The position numbers were made by a program, and so were the translations under genes. A stretch of DNA of 64,000 nt, taken from the NCBI GenBank assembly GCA_003024785.1, contig PUQB01000037.1, positions 654,443 through 718,442 of the forward strand, given 5' to 3'. A model generated the notes under the pieces. That model searched no databases. It had not been told where the DNA came from and saw only the letters and a program-made list of their open reading frames with translations. The DNA comes from Selaginella tamariscina (Eukaryota; Streptophyta; Lycopodiopsida; Selaginellales; Selaginellaceae). Shown in pieces: positions 1 to 10,265 of the stretch; positions within the stretch are counted from its first letter, which is position 1, and every line of letters starts with the position of its first letter.

Positions 1-3000
1 AGTTGAACAGGCAAGCCAGCAGGACTGGTCAGGAGAGCAAGAGGATGTAGTTCAAACCCCAACAAGAACAATCAGACTTTGTTGAAGAAGTTGAGGATGA
101 TGTCTTACCACAGGAGACACAGGAGCAGACAGAAGGCACACAAGCCTCATGCGCAGTGACTTTGTCGAGTGACGAAGAGGATGAACCCAAGACAAGAAGA
201 GACGACGCAAAGCTGCTGGAGATTCAGAGGCTGCTAAGAAGAAGAAGAAGGGTAAAGCAGAAGTGCCAGATAATGAGGAAGTTTACAACATTGCAGCCAG
301 CATGCATTCGGAGAGTGCAGTGCGTCTTCTCGCGAAGATCACAATCCGAGAATATGGAGAGGCACCGGATGTCCCTATTTGCCGAATTCTGGGAAATGAG
401 CAGGTGCGGAGAGTCAATCCAGCGGATCTGGAATCTTTGACTAGGAGTTTCAAGAAGGCAGTTGGTTATTTGCGCAACACCACTCAGTTCATCCTTCAAG
501 TTGGGGACCCCATGACAGATGCAGATCTGGCAGCATTGAGAAGCGATGAAGCGATGTATGCTCAGCATTTGGCTTTTGAGGAGGAGCTTCAGTCTGACAT
601 GTTCCGGCAATGGGCACCAATGCTTTCGATGAAGAAGTTCATCTGTTGGGATGGTAATCACAGGCTAAAGGTGCTTCAGAAGCTGTACATAGAAGACACG
701 GAAGATAAGAATCAGTGGGCAGTGAGAGTGCGTTCAGGCTTCATCCGTGCTGGGGTCATGGATAATCTTCAGCTTGTGACAATGTTTCAGCAAATTAATA
801 GGTAAACATAGTGACCTCTAGATCATAGGATTAACTAACTTCGAGATTTTCAAATATGCAGTTCCTCCGCAACGGCAGTGCAAACCACACTGCCACATCT
901 TCTGCTATCTGTGAAGACATGTTGCACCAGTGAGGAGGGCACAGCGAAGATCTTGGCCAGGCTCAGTGACAAGGAACGAGATGACATAAGAAAGTGGAAG
1001 GAAAGCGCAACTGGACAACAAGCTTGGCATCCACTTCCGAATTTGATCTGTGCAAAGATTTTTTTGAGGTACCACGTCTCACACTTATATTACTTAGTTG
1101 ATTACGTCTGTGAATTACAGAGTGAGATTGAGGATGATCTTGAGAAGGCTGCAAGGGCATCCAAAGGCAACAAATACCAGGAGCAACAACAGGTCTACAT
1201 TAAGCATGACAAGCGCATGATGAAGATCTTAGCCATCATCGATCCTGCATTGGGTGAAGAGTGGTTCGACAAGGTGACCCAAATCACATGGAAACAATGC
1301 AGATGGATGGGGTTGGAAAAGCTGTACGCGCTTTCAAGGGCGAGAATTCCAAACGAGACGAGAATCATGTACTTCAATAAACTGGTACGTCTCGATCTGA
1401 AGAGAGAGCAAGAGACACTTGGATTGCCGGGTGTTCAGGATAAGGAGTGGATAAGGTGGTTTACTATCGATTTGTATTGGCGGGATCAGAGAGGAGGCAG
1501 TACAGATTCTCACGGGACTCATCGAGGATGGCGAGTGGACCAGGCCGGTTACAGATTTCACGACTTGGTACGATGAAGTGCGGGTAAAATGCAAGAACGT
1601 GATGTTCCAGCCATTCCATGAGTGTGTGAAGTTCACTTACTCCATAGAGCCGAAAGAGTTCCTCGAACACGAAGAGACAGCAAGAAGGATGATTTGGAGG
1701 TAAGGATGATCTTCTTGACATTGTTACATTCTGACACTACTATATGTTCATTACAGGTATGTCGCAGCGAGAAAGGTGCCTCACACACAGACTATGGTAT
1801 TCTGGTCAGATTACATGGAAGCACCACACATGTGGTCGAAGACAAGATCTGGCCTGACAGAGTTCGAACGTGTACACGTACCGTTCTGGCTTGATTATCC
1901 ACCTGGGCAACCACCAACATGGGAGAAGGATCTCTACAATGAACACTCAAAAGATCTCCCATGCATCTCATGGGATCCGGCAGAGGTCGACTTCATTAAG
2001 AAGACAAAGGCCAAGGCAAAGCGGCGTCAGCCTGTGCAGCAGTCAAAGAAGACTCAGATACAGTAGCTGGCACCTCCACTACTCGCGATCCAGCTGCCTT
2101 ATTCAATTTATCTGAAGTGCTACCATCGCAGGGAACCATGGACATCAAGGATGACTTGGTCACATTCGTCCCTTCACTTGCTACAACTCGAGGTGATAAT
2201 TTCTTGGCGATTGATGACATCGAGGAGATGCAACAGGCCGTGCTCACGGATGAGAAGGAAGAGGAGGTTCCTGACGCTAGACTGGTTCCTTATAGAAAAG
2301 TTCAGACACAGGTGGCCAGGTACCATACAGCTGACAGCCAGACTCGCTACCAGCATATTGCGGGAGAATATGGTTTCAACTTGGTGATCTTCGACCTTCC
2401 AAATGGGACCTTGCCAGGAAATACAACGAGTGATACGCCATACCTCTACCTTGATCCAGTGAAGTTCGATGAAGCACTCCAGTTTGCAGGTATGCATATG
2501 GCTGCAAATGGTTGGTTGGTTGTGTTTGCTGCAGCAAACACCTGGGATCAAGTTGTCCGAGCTGCAAGTGTGGTGGACCTTCAACTTGCTGCAACGTACT
2601 ACATCTACAGGGCGTGGTTGGGGCTACCGCAACAAGATGAAGGTACTTTTTTCTTTATTCATGAAGTTCATTAATGATTTTTGATGTTTTAACAGGAGAG
2701 CATCCTGCTCCTTCTTGTCTTCCAAGATGCATCTAGAGGATTGCGCGATAATCCGCTGCGTTTGTCATCAACAATTCTTGTTGATAATCCTGAGCGGTTC
2801 CAAGAACCATGGTAGGCATTTCATTTAACAATTTAAGTATTTACCATTATCTTCACATGCAGGATGGACTACCAACCGAAGAGCACTCGATTGATGCAGC
2901 TCGTGATAGAACGACTCACCCGGCAGGTGATCTTATCTGGGATATAGGCAGTGGTACGGGGTCCTCAATGCTTGCAGCTATCGAGCTGGGGAGAAACATT

Positions 3001-3155
3001 GTTGGGACTGAGAAGAACCCTGACTCGGGAGAATTGCTATGAACAGGATTAAAGAGAACATCCAGCCAGAGGAAATCCCAACCCAACCAATAGCAACGTC
3101 AAGTAGGACTGGTGGTTCACGAATTGCAGCATTGCTCAATCGTAAGAAGAAGTGA
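1..3155 (+). pseudogene. ParB-like domain / beta-class DNA methyltransferase fusion, copy 1 (5' end outside window)
   Basis: The gene would encode a nuclear DNA-binding methyltransferase. A lysine/arginine-rich stretch at 191-262 looks like a nuclear localisation signal. A ParB-like domain follows at about 330-800, with WDGNHR at 648-665. After a long alpha-helical middle come a degenerate target-recognition/catalytic motif (IFDLPNG, about 2385-2405) and then the S-adenosylmethionine loop (WDIGSGTG, about 2938-2961). The catalytic motif precedes the SAM motif, the permuted order of beta-class N6A/N4C enzymes. Introns are short: 803-859 and about 2653-2695, and 2814-2862 lies at the same codon (PW) as in the copy at 18.3 kb. 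The frame is broken about six times (near 180, 1490, 2060, 2615, 2930, 3025), so it is a pseudogene. AATAAA lies at 3186. Family assignment is by motif reading; the methylated base is unknown. DLPN instead of DPPY suggests loss of catalysis before or during decay. Confidence 0.72.
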
Positions 3156-3363
3156 CAAGTGTTGAATTGTACTCTTTGGTGTTGAAATAAAACTTTAATA
3201 ATACAGTATAAACATGGCTATGATTTAAATATTTTTTGTTGTTAATTGCCGACTGAGCCAAAATCCTAAATTCAAGAATATTTAGGAATATTCTAAGAAT
3301 ATTCTGGTAGATTCTTTAGAATATTCCGGTTCCAAGCCCGGAAGCCCGGAAGCCCGGAAGCCC
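3156..3363. mobile_element. Probable right end of a MULE-like element carrying copy 1
   Basis: Just after the methyltransferase stop there are four AATATT-type boxes (3277-3327), then a GGTTCC and a run of three AAGCCCGG units ending in CCC at 3363. The proven element at 13,337-21,314 ends in the same order: three AATATTC boxes, a TCCGG, and a final CCC, also a few hundred bases after its methyltransferase stop. No target duplication can be tested because the left end is outside the window. The exact end at 3363 is a guess based on the terminal CCC. Confidence 0.45.
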
Positions 3364-3590
3364 TCTTTTGTCGACTCGTTTTTTATCTACCGAATTATGC
3401 TATAGTTTATATATTTAATTTACATGGTGAAAATGATAATTTTATTTTTACATTAAACGCCCGTCCAAGGGTCGGACAGGTGCTGCCGCCGGAGAGGCCG
3501 GCACAGTGGTAATGCACATAGGGGGCGCGGGATCGGACACTTGCACTTGCAACACTTGCTTTCCATCTTCTATATTTCATAGGAATCATG
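3364..3590. other. Spacer with a short GC-rich patch, no gene seen
   Basis: AT-rich sequence to about 3460, then a GC-rich patch (3465-3535). It runs into the conserved block that precedes every NCTERF copy (TTTCCATCTTCTA at 3559-3571). The patch matches nothing else I could find in the window. Confidence 0.4.
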
Positions 3591-3933
3591 TCCTGCTGCT
3601 TGTTCGCGTCTGTTCGTAAATTCAGGTGTGAAGGAAGTGTCCATTAACAATTGCACTGAAAGGTTTATCATTTTGAGAGACAAGGATCGAGATGTGTTTG
3701 GTTGTGTGAGGCTCGAACTGCAACCTAAACAACAAGGAAAGATGCGTGTCAATGTTGCTGCACAGGCAACTTACTGGAGGATTGCAATTCTGGTGATCGG
3801 AGGAGATGGCTCCGACAAACGCTTGATCGAACAAGAGCTGCATATTGATTCGGAGGACTTCAAAGACTATTCCAAGGTGAGCATTGTAATGGAAGAAAGC
3901 ACCTGGAAATGCTCTAGTTTGCCTCCCTTGTAG
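3591..3933 (+). pseudogene. NCTERF-family small protein, type A, copy 1
   Basis: This is one of nine copies of an unrecognised small protein family. Intact relatives at 37.2, 52.0 and 63.0 kb have 113 codons. The conserved core reads NCTERF, then a short turn with KDRD, VRLELQPKQQGKMRV, a TYW, and IEQELH followed by SEDF. The pattern of short hydrophobic strands suggests a small all-beta domain without membrane segment. Here the initiating MSCCLFA part is joined to the core by a 2-base deletion near 3619, so the ATG at 3588 is out of frame with the core. The core from 3628 is open to the stop at 3931-3933. It resembles short plant proteins I recall as DUF7748, but that is unverified. Confidence 0.6.
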
Positions 3934-4149
3934 AGACAACTGTAATAAAAACCATCTTTAGAATAAAGGACTTATTTCTGTTTTTTTTTCTTTTTATTTT
4001 TATGTTTCTGTTCTTATTTTTCACGGGCTTAAAGCGACAATCGCAAGCTTACATTCCGACAGTGGTAGAGCACCTCCACACCAGTTCATACTTTGATTCT
4101 GGGTATGGAGTATGAATTCCCTCTCTAGTTAATTAATACAAAAGACAAC

Positions 4150-4444
4150 AAGGAAATCATTTTATAATCTCACTGAGAGGTTCATCGTACTAAGAAACAA
4201 GGATCGAGATGTGTTTGGTTGTGTGAGGCTCGAGCTGCAACCTAAACAACAAGGAAAGATGCGTGTCAACGTTGCTGCAGAGACAACTTACTGGAGGGTT
4301 GCAGTTCTGGTGCTCAAGGGAGATGGATCGGACAAACGCTTGATCGAACAAGAACTGCATGTTGATTCGGAAGACTTTAAAGTCTACTCCAAGGTGAACA
4401 TTGTCACAGAAGAAAGCGCCAAGTTCCATCTCCAAAAGCTCTAG
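4150..4444 (+). pseudogene. NCTERF-family small protein, copy 2, 5'-truncated
   Basis: The core is open from about 4160 to the stop at 4442-4444, with QPKQQGKMRVNVAAE and SEDFKVYSKVNIV. The normal start region (MSCC...) and the first strand (KEVSI) are replaced by unrelated sequence, so the copy has no start of its own. It lies 0.2 kb after copy 1 in the same orientation, and its 3' flank is the target of the hAT insertion that begins at 4482. Probably a non-functional tandem duplicate. Confidence 0.6.
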
Positions 4445-4495
4445 TTTGCCTCCCTTACAGAGATATTTTTCTGTGTTGTTCCAGTGCTTCAAAAC

Positions 4496-4650
4496 ATGCC
4501 GTGCACCACGGCGTGTTGGCGTGGTGACACGAACACGGCCCCAGCCGTGTTAACACCCGTGTTCATTGACTCGGTCATGCTCCAAAACACGGCTCCAAAC
4601 ACAGTTGAAACACGGTCAAATACCGTGTGACCACGCCGTGTTCTAAAACA
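4496..4650. repeat. Left subterminal repeats of the hAT element
   Basis: About ten short repeats of the type CCGTGTT or its complement AACACGG occur on both strands. Such clustered subterminal motifs bind transposase in other hAT elements; binding here is inferred. Confidence 0.7.
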
Positions 4651-5076
4651 ATAGCTCACGTGGTTCACGTGAGCATTTTGCACTTTGATATTTTCTTGTC
4701 TTGATGCCCTCTCTAGGATTCTAGCGCTGGAGTGGGAGGAATGGCGCTCAACCACACCTGATTTCACTGCAAAAAATTTCTGATCATTGTCTCCAGGTTT
4801 GTAGATTTCTCTCCCAAATTTTCTCTTTGGATTGCTTCTGCCATAATTCTTAGCTGCTTGGCACTGCATCTTTGTAGATTGTTGTGATTCTTAGTTGCTT
4901 GGCGTTGAGATTGTGTTATTGACGGCGTGATTCTAAAATTTTGAGTTTTTCAAAATTTTTTTAGGCGCAGGGCATGACCGATTGTGGATTGGAACAGGAG
5001 CAGGGTGTGGGATTTTAGAGGCTGAGCAATTGTGGATTAGAGCAGTAGTAGGGTGTGGGATTTTAGAATGTTTCAG
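4650..5076. other. 5' part of hAT element with internal repeats, no coding region recognised
   Basis: Contains two diverged copies of a roughly 45-bp repeat (about 4979-5023 and 5028-5070) built around GATTGTGGATTGGA and GGTGTGGGATTTTAGA. A third copy lies at about 6205-6250, so the repeats flank the captured GFS12 exons. This may reflect how the fragment was taken up. Confidence 0.5.
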
Positions 5077-6190
5077 ATGAGAATGCTTCTGAGTTTATTA
5101 CACTCTATTCTGCTTCAAAAGCCGGATTAATTAAGGTAATAATCACATATACACAAGTATCATGCATTGCATGTGTATGTATATGTACACTTTTATGTGT
5201 GTGTATATTATACATCTTTGTATATGACTCAGCCTATGTTTGTGTATAGGTGTGTATGCGTAATAAATGTACTTAATTATCATTATATTATGCGTGCGAG
5301 TATATACATATACATGTATACTTATATCTAGTATGCAAATATCTGTATGTATGTGTGTGTGTATGTATACGCAATATTAGCAAATATACTTCTGCATATA
5401 TTTTATAATGATGTTTTAATATTTATATGTGTACATTTATACATTACACTTGTTTGATGCTTATGTGCACGGTTATGAAGGTATAATTTGAGAATATTCT
5501 ATGTAGGTATATTCGATTTCTGAAGGCTTTTAAGTACGAGCGGCTAAGCTTGGAAATCTGCCGATTTCCTCACTTGCTTTAACTAAAAGCAGTGATGCAT
5601 ATCCTGTAAGTATTTTTTATATATAATGATTGTCCCACTTAAAATAGTATACATACATTTATCTATTCATAAAATATTAGGTTGTTTATTATAATTTATA
5701 TTTGGTACAATCAAATCATTGTTTAAATAACTTTATGCATAGCCTTATATATAATTAAAATAATCTTATAGTTACTTACATTTATATAATTGGTATATCT
5801 TTGTTCTACAGACGATGCTTGTAGGGTCTTATGACAACTGTGTTTATGCTTACTCTGTGGATTATGGAAGATCGCTAGGCAAAGTGAGTACTATATATGC
5901 AGACGCATGTGTGATACACATGGTATATGCATATATCTTATGTATATAGTAATATATTTAATTTTCGATCTATATGTAACAGAATGAAAATATCTACATC
6001 CAATTACTTATACGTCGTATGTTGTATGTATGTCTATGCTGTGTACGCTTTGACATTTACCATGTTTAAGGTACGTGTACATGACGATTCTGTGTCATGT
6101 GTGCGTGTGGCGGGTTCCAGACTGGTTACTGCGTCGTGGGATGCAACTGTGAAGATTTGGACACTGGATGAAGGGAAAGGTGGATGGATC
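5077..6190 (+). pseudogene. Captured fragment of a GFS12-like BEACH/WD40 gene
   Basis: Four consecutive exons with good splice sites can be read: 5077-5135, 5507-5605, 5812-5884 and 6071 to about 6190. Together they encode part of a WD40 propeller, including SEFITLYSASK, GSYDNCVYAYSVDYGR, HDDSVSC and LVTASWDATVKIW. These match the C-terminal propeller of plant GFS12 (BEACH and WD40 protein of endomembrane/autophagy control). The fragment has no start codon, no BEACH domain and one in-frame stop in the second exon (TAA near 5531). It lies wholly inside the hAT element, upstream of and in the same direction as the transposase, so it is a transduplicated piece and not a gene. Confidence 0.78.
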
Positions 6191-6335
6191 AACAATTGGA
6201 CTGAGTGATTGTGGATTGGAGTAGAAGCAGGTGTAGGATTTTAGAGGTTGAGCTGAGTGATGGCATCTGGGAGCCAGAGCAGGAGGACTTCAACAGGGCG
6301 ACATCCATCATCCGTTTGGTGGGAAGAAGTGATCC

Positions 6336-8317
6336 TTGGTGATCAAACAAACTGCCGTAGTGGGCATCCGCTGGTCTTGCAAGTGGTGTTCGTTGAGAGA
6401 CAAAGTTTCAGGTGTGGATCGTGTGAGGGGACATCTCACAGGGGAAGCTGGTCATGAAATCTTAAGTTGTGATATCATCTCAGCAGAGAAGAGACAACAG
6501 CTTAGGGAGATGGCTAAAACCATCGACGACCAGGTTTTGGCTGGAAAACACCAAAGCAAGAAACGAGCAGTTTCTACACGTGTCGAAGGCATCCAAAGCA
6601 CTGGAAGAGAGAGTTTTGTTGCTTCCCAGAGTTCTACACCAAGTGGCAATTCTGTAGAAGGAATTTCCAGGTTTTTTTCGCAACAACAGCAAGGAATCCG
6701 GGATTCTTTTGATCCAAAAAGGAAGGAAGCAGTGGATATGGCTATAGGACGATTTTTCTGGAACGAGCACATACCATTTGTGAAAGCTCGTTCTCACCAT
6801 TTCAAGGAGATGGTGCAGCAGATTGCAAGGCATGGAATTCCCTACGATCTTCCAACAGAGACAGCATTGCGAGAGCAATTGTTGCAAGTGGAGAAAGCCA
6901 ATCTTGAAGTTCAACTTGCCAAGGTGAAGGCACGTTGGAAGAATTGTGGGGTTACTCTTGTTGCTGATGCATGGAATGACACAAGAAATCGACATATCAT
7001 GGGGCTTGTTGCATACAGCAGAGGACAGTCGACTTTTCTCGAGGCCATTGATATATCTTCTAGTGGAAGACGGCTGATAACGTTTTTGTGACATGGGAGC
7101 GAGGTATCGAGATTGTTGGAGAGGAGAATGTTGTTCTTATTGTCACGGATGGTGAGGCTTCAAACAAGGCTGCTGCTAGGCTTCTAGAGGCGAGGAAGCC
7201 AAGGATTATGTGGGCTCCGTGCTTAGCTCATTGTTTGAACAACATTCTCAAGGATTTCGCAAAACTACCATGGATGGTTGGGCTGCTAGACAAGGGAAAG
7301 ACTCTGGTTGGCTTCCTCCGGAACCATTCGCATCTAGTAGCAATTTTGGCATCCTTCTCTTCACGACGAGTGTTGAAGTTCAGCGAAACACGATTCGCCT
7401 TCAACTTTCTTATGATGGAGAGATTGGTGGAGCTGAGGCCAAAGCTACAACAAATGTTTGTGAGCGACGCTTACAATGCAAGGCTAGAGTCAAGGACAGA
7501 TTCTGGGATAGCATGCCGAGGAATTGTGTTCAACGATACATACTGGAACGAGGTTAACCACATGCTGGGTGTTTCAAGGAGGGTGATGTATTTGCTACGG
7601 ATGGTTGACGGAGACGTGCCTGTGATTGGGAAGGTCTACGGGGATGGATCAGATGAGCGAGAACATCCGTCAACAAGAGGAGAACAATCTTAGGTATGAG
7701 GAGCTAAACCAATTGATTTCAAACAGGTGGTGGGCTTATCATAGCACCTTTCACTCCGTGGCATACATGCTTGATCCAGAGTTTCAGGGGCGAGGACAAG
7801 AAAATCCAGGGAAGTTTCCAAAGATTGGAACATGTACTTGAAGATCCAGTTCCCTGACTATCAGCAAAGGTCAACTATAAAAAATCAGCTTTGCCAATAC
7901 AGGAACTTGGAGGGTAGTTTTGGCACCGAGGACTCTCAGATGGATCGTACAACAAAGGGTTCTGTGCAGTGGTGGGAGGACAATGGCTATTCAGGTCCAG
8001 ATTTGCAGAGGTTGGCAATTCGAGTGCTTAGTCAGGCAAGTTCTTCCTCATCTGTGGAGCGATTGTTCAGCATTTTTGGGCACATCGCTTCAAAGAAGAG
8101 GAATTGCTTAGCAGTGAGCCGGATTGCAGACTTGGTATTTGTGGCCAGTAATACCAAGTTGATAGGGAGCCACACTTCCTATGATAAGTTTGTGGGATTG
8201 AGCCAGACAGGAAGTATTCCTCAAATTACTGATGCTGATATTGAAGTTATGGAAGAAGAGGATGAAGACGAAGATGATGATCCTGCTAATGAGGAGCTTC
8301 TAGATGAGATGGAGTGA
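6336..8317 (+). pseudogene. hAT transposase (BED finger, DUF659, dimerisation domain)
   Basis: The frame opens with a BED-type zinc finger (WSCKWC at about 6369, then HL and a later C). The DUF659 part of the RNase H fold follows (VADAWND near 6963, IVTDGEASNKAA near 7138, CLAHCLNN near 7220). The hAT C-terminal dimerisation region is at 7965-8160 (WWEDNG, SSSSVERLFS). An acidic tail ends at 8317. Single-base frame breaks are visible near 7062, 7640 and 7820, so this copy cannot make full transposase. It acts, when intact, as a cut-and-paste transposase in the nucleus. No intron is needed to read it. Confidence 0.82.
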
Positions 8318-8334
8318 TAAGTAGAATATTCTAG

Positions 8335-8445
8335 AGAATATTCGTGTTTTCACCCGTGTTTATCCGTGTTCATTTCCGTGTTCCGTGTTCGTGTTCAAAA
8401 AATTGAATGCCGTGTTCGTGTTCGTGTTCGTGTTTTGAAGCTATG
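8335..8445. repeat. Right subterminal repeats and terminus of the hAT element
   Basis: Runs of CCGTGTT and TTCGTG units are followed by the terminal TGTTTTGAAGC. Two AATATTC boxes (8325-8342) lie just inside. The same box occurs near the ends of the MULE at 13.3-21.3 kb, but it is short and may be chance. Confidence 0.65.
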
Positions 8446-8454
8446 GTTTGTTCT

Positions 8455-9409
8455 TCTTTTCCATGGGCTTTGTTTCTAATAATCCCTGGAGCTCTATCCC
8501 AACAGCTGTGAGAGGGAGGAAACACAAATCCAATTAAACTCGGACACATAGCGGGGCGTTTTAGAGAGGCGGCGTGTGTTCTAGTGAACACAGCTGAGGA
8601 GCTAGAGCAAGAGATTGTGGATGCACAACGTGTAGAGTTCTAGTGAACACAGTTGAGGAGCTAGAGCAAGAGATTGTGGATGCACAACGTGTAGAGTTTA
8701 AGTGTTTACCTGTAGGACCTTTGTTACTTCGGAGTTTATCTCAGACGAAGATGCAGCTGAATCAAAGGCTAGATTAACAGAGGGTGAACTCTCCATATTG
8801 AGCTGGCTAGACAAGCATGCACAACACACAGTGCTGTACATCGCATTTGGCAGTGCAGTGTCTCTGCCTGTTGGACAAGTCGAGAAGATTGCGCAGGCTT
8901 TGAAGGCTAGCGGGCAGCCGTTTCTATGGGCCATAAGACGGAACTTTGCCACGGATTCCAGTGAGGATTTCTTTGAAGAGCTTGTTAAGAGATTCGGTGA
9001 TCAAGGCTTGTGGTGGATTGGGCTTCCCAGGTAACATAAACATATATACAACACCACACACACACACGCTGTTTGTACAGGTGCATGTTTTGAGGCACGG
9101 AGCGTTCTTCACACACTGCGGATGGAACACTACAATGGAGAGCGTATGTGCAGGTGTACCCACGATATGCTGGCCTTGTGATGTAGAGCAGAATGTAAAT
9201 GCAACAGCTATGGTGAACAAGTGGAAGATTGGGCCGAGGAGACCAAGACAGAAGTGACGGTTGAGGAGATCGAGGGTGTGATTAGAGCGGTGATGGGTGG
9301 ATGTGGAGCTGACATGAGAGGCAGAACTAAAGAGCTGATGCGCATTTCGTGGTGGTTCGTCCCAGAAGAACCTCGTCTTTCAAGGAGATTGCCTAGATTA
9401 AATGTATAA
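8455..9409 (+). pseudogene. UDP-glycosyltransferase (UGT family 1), C-terminal part, broken
   Basis: Plant UGTs move sugar from UDP-sugars to small molecules in the cytosol. This piece starts in the middle of the protein (REAACVLVNTAEELE, about 8560-8620), passes SWLDKHAQ and LYIAFGSAVSLP, and holds most of the PSPG box, including THCGWN at about 9112-9129 and a final EQ near 9190. A 50-bp intron (9031-9079) lies in the PSPG box. The N-terminal acceptor domain is missing. Frame is lost by a 59-bp tandem duplication (8582-8699), by single-base changes near 8720, 9012 and 9235, and probably others. The GG usually found before the HCGWN part is absent. A decayed tandem relative of the next entry. 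Confidence 0.8.
8582..8699 (+). repeat. 59-bp tandem duplication inside the UGT fragment
   Basis: Positions 8582-8640 are repeated at 8641-8699 with a single difference (GCTGAG versus GTTGAG). The unit length is not a multiple of three, so it shifts the reading frame. High identity means it is younger than the other damage. Confidence 0.93.
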
Positions 9410-9429
9410 CGAATATTTTAGAGATTCTT

Positions 9430-10265
9430 AATTATTGTCACAGCTATGGAAAGAATTCAATGTGACAATCATACTCACAGAAGATTACTACACAAAGCCT
9501 TCAGTGAAGCTACAACAGGAACACATCGACCTGGTTTCGATTCCCAGGCCCGAGAACCTCACAATTGCCCGTCTCACATCTGTGGAACATGTTTTTCAAA
9601 CCTTTGAAGACTCCTCTCAAGTGCATCATTTCTGATTGGTTTCTGCGATGGACCAACAGTGTGTGTATTCCCAGAGTTGTATTGCTTACGAACGCTCGCA
9701 TAGAAGTGATTTGCTCATATATTCCACGACTTGTTTCTGAAGGCTTTCTTCCTGTTTACGGTCAGTTTTATATATATATATATAACATATAAACATATGT
9801 AGTAACTTTCTCAGCTAATCCGGAGGACACACTAATCATATTTCTTCCGGGCGTCGAGCCTCTCCATAGGAAACAGCCTCCTCTGGTATTTCACGAAAAC
9901 AACGATTTTGTACAGCTTATTGGACAGGCAGTTGGACGTTTTCTAGAGGCGGCATGCGTTTCATAAACACAGTTGAGGAGCTCCAGCAAGAAGTCGTGGA
10001 CGCACGACGTGCGGTGCTCAAGTTCTTACCAGTGGGACATTTGTTACCATGCCAAGGCTGGTTTCACAGAAGCTGAGATGTCCGTATTGAACTGGCTAGA
10101 CAAGCAAGCACAGTACACGGGCTGTATATTGCGTTTGGGAGTGGGGTATCTCTGCCTGTTAAACAAGTCGAGAAGATTGCTCAGGCTGTGAAAGCGAATG
10201 GCCAGCCGTTTCTATGGGCTTTAAGACGAAACTTTGCTATGGATGCTAAGGAGGATTTCTTCGAG
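9430..10265 (+). pseudogene. UDP-glycosyltransferase, N-terminal and middle part, truncated before the PSPG box
   Basis: The fragment begins in the first Rossmann-like domain (LTEDYYTKPSVKL, HIDLVSIPRPENL) and continues with IISDWF. It is spliced by a short AT-rich intron (about 9760-9815), continues with NPEDTLIIFLPGVEPL and FLEAACVS, then the linker (LPVGH), and ends at FAMDAKEDFFE near 10,265. Everything from the PSPG box on is missing and AT-rich DNA follows. Frame breaks near 9600 and 9965 are visible. It is in tandem with the preceding C-terminal fragment but overlaps it in content, so the two are pieces of two genes and not one split gene. Confidence 0.78.

Larger units (their letters stand above)
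4482..8445. mobile_element. hAT-superfamily DNA transposon with captured host exons
   Basis: Ends are short inverted repeats (left CAGTGCTTCAAAACA, right end reading inward CATAGCTTCAAAACA). The right flank begins GTTTGTTC (8446-8453) and the left flank ends GTTGTTC (4475-4481), an 8-bp target duplication in which the left copy has lost one T. The unoccupied site is present in the paralogous stretch at 11,190-11,275, which reads straight through the same flanks. Both subterminal regions are packed with CCGTGTT/ACACGG repeats, as usual for hAT. Inside are a GFS12-like gene fragment and a hAT transposase, both on the plus strand. The transposase is broken, so the element is not autonomous now. 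Confidence 0.88.

Noticed and set aside
1-3155. Bacterial or phage contamination as source of the ParB-methyltransferase genes
   Set aside because: Both copies have spliceosomal introns at shared places, and the second is inside a plant transposon with target duplications in plant DNA.
5812-6190. A genuine small WD40 gene
   Set aside because: It has no start, only part of a propeller and a stop codon, and lies inside the hAT termini.
6452-7094. Minus-strand frames of up to 204 codons in the transposase
   Set aside because: They are antisense shadows of the hAT transposase, which has clear domains on the plus strand.
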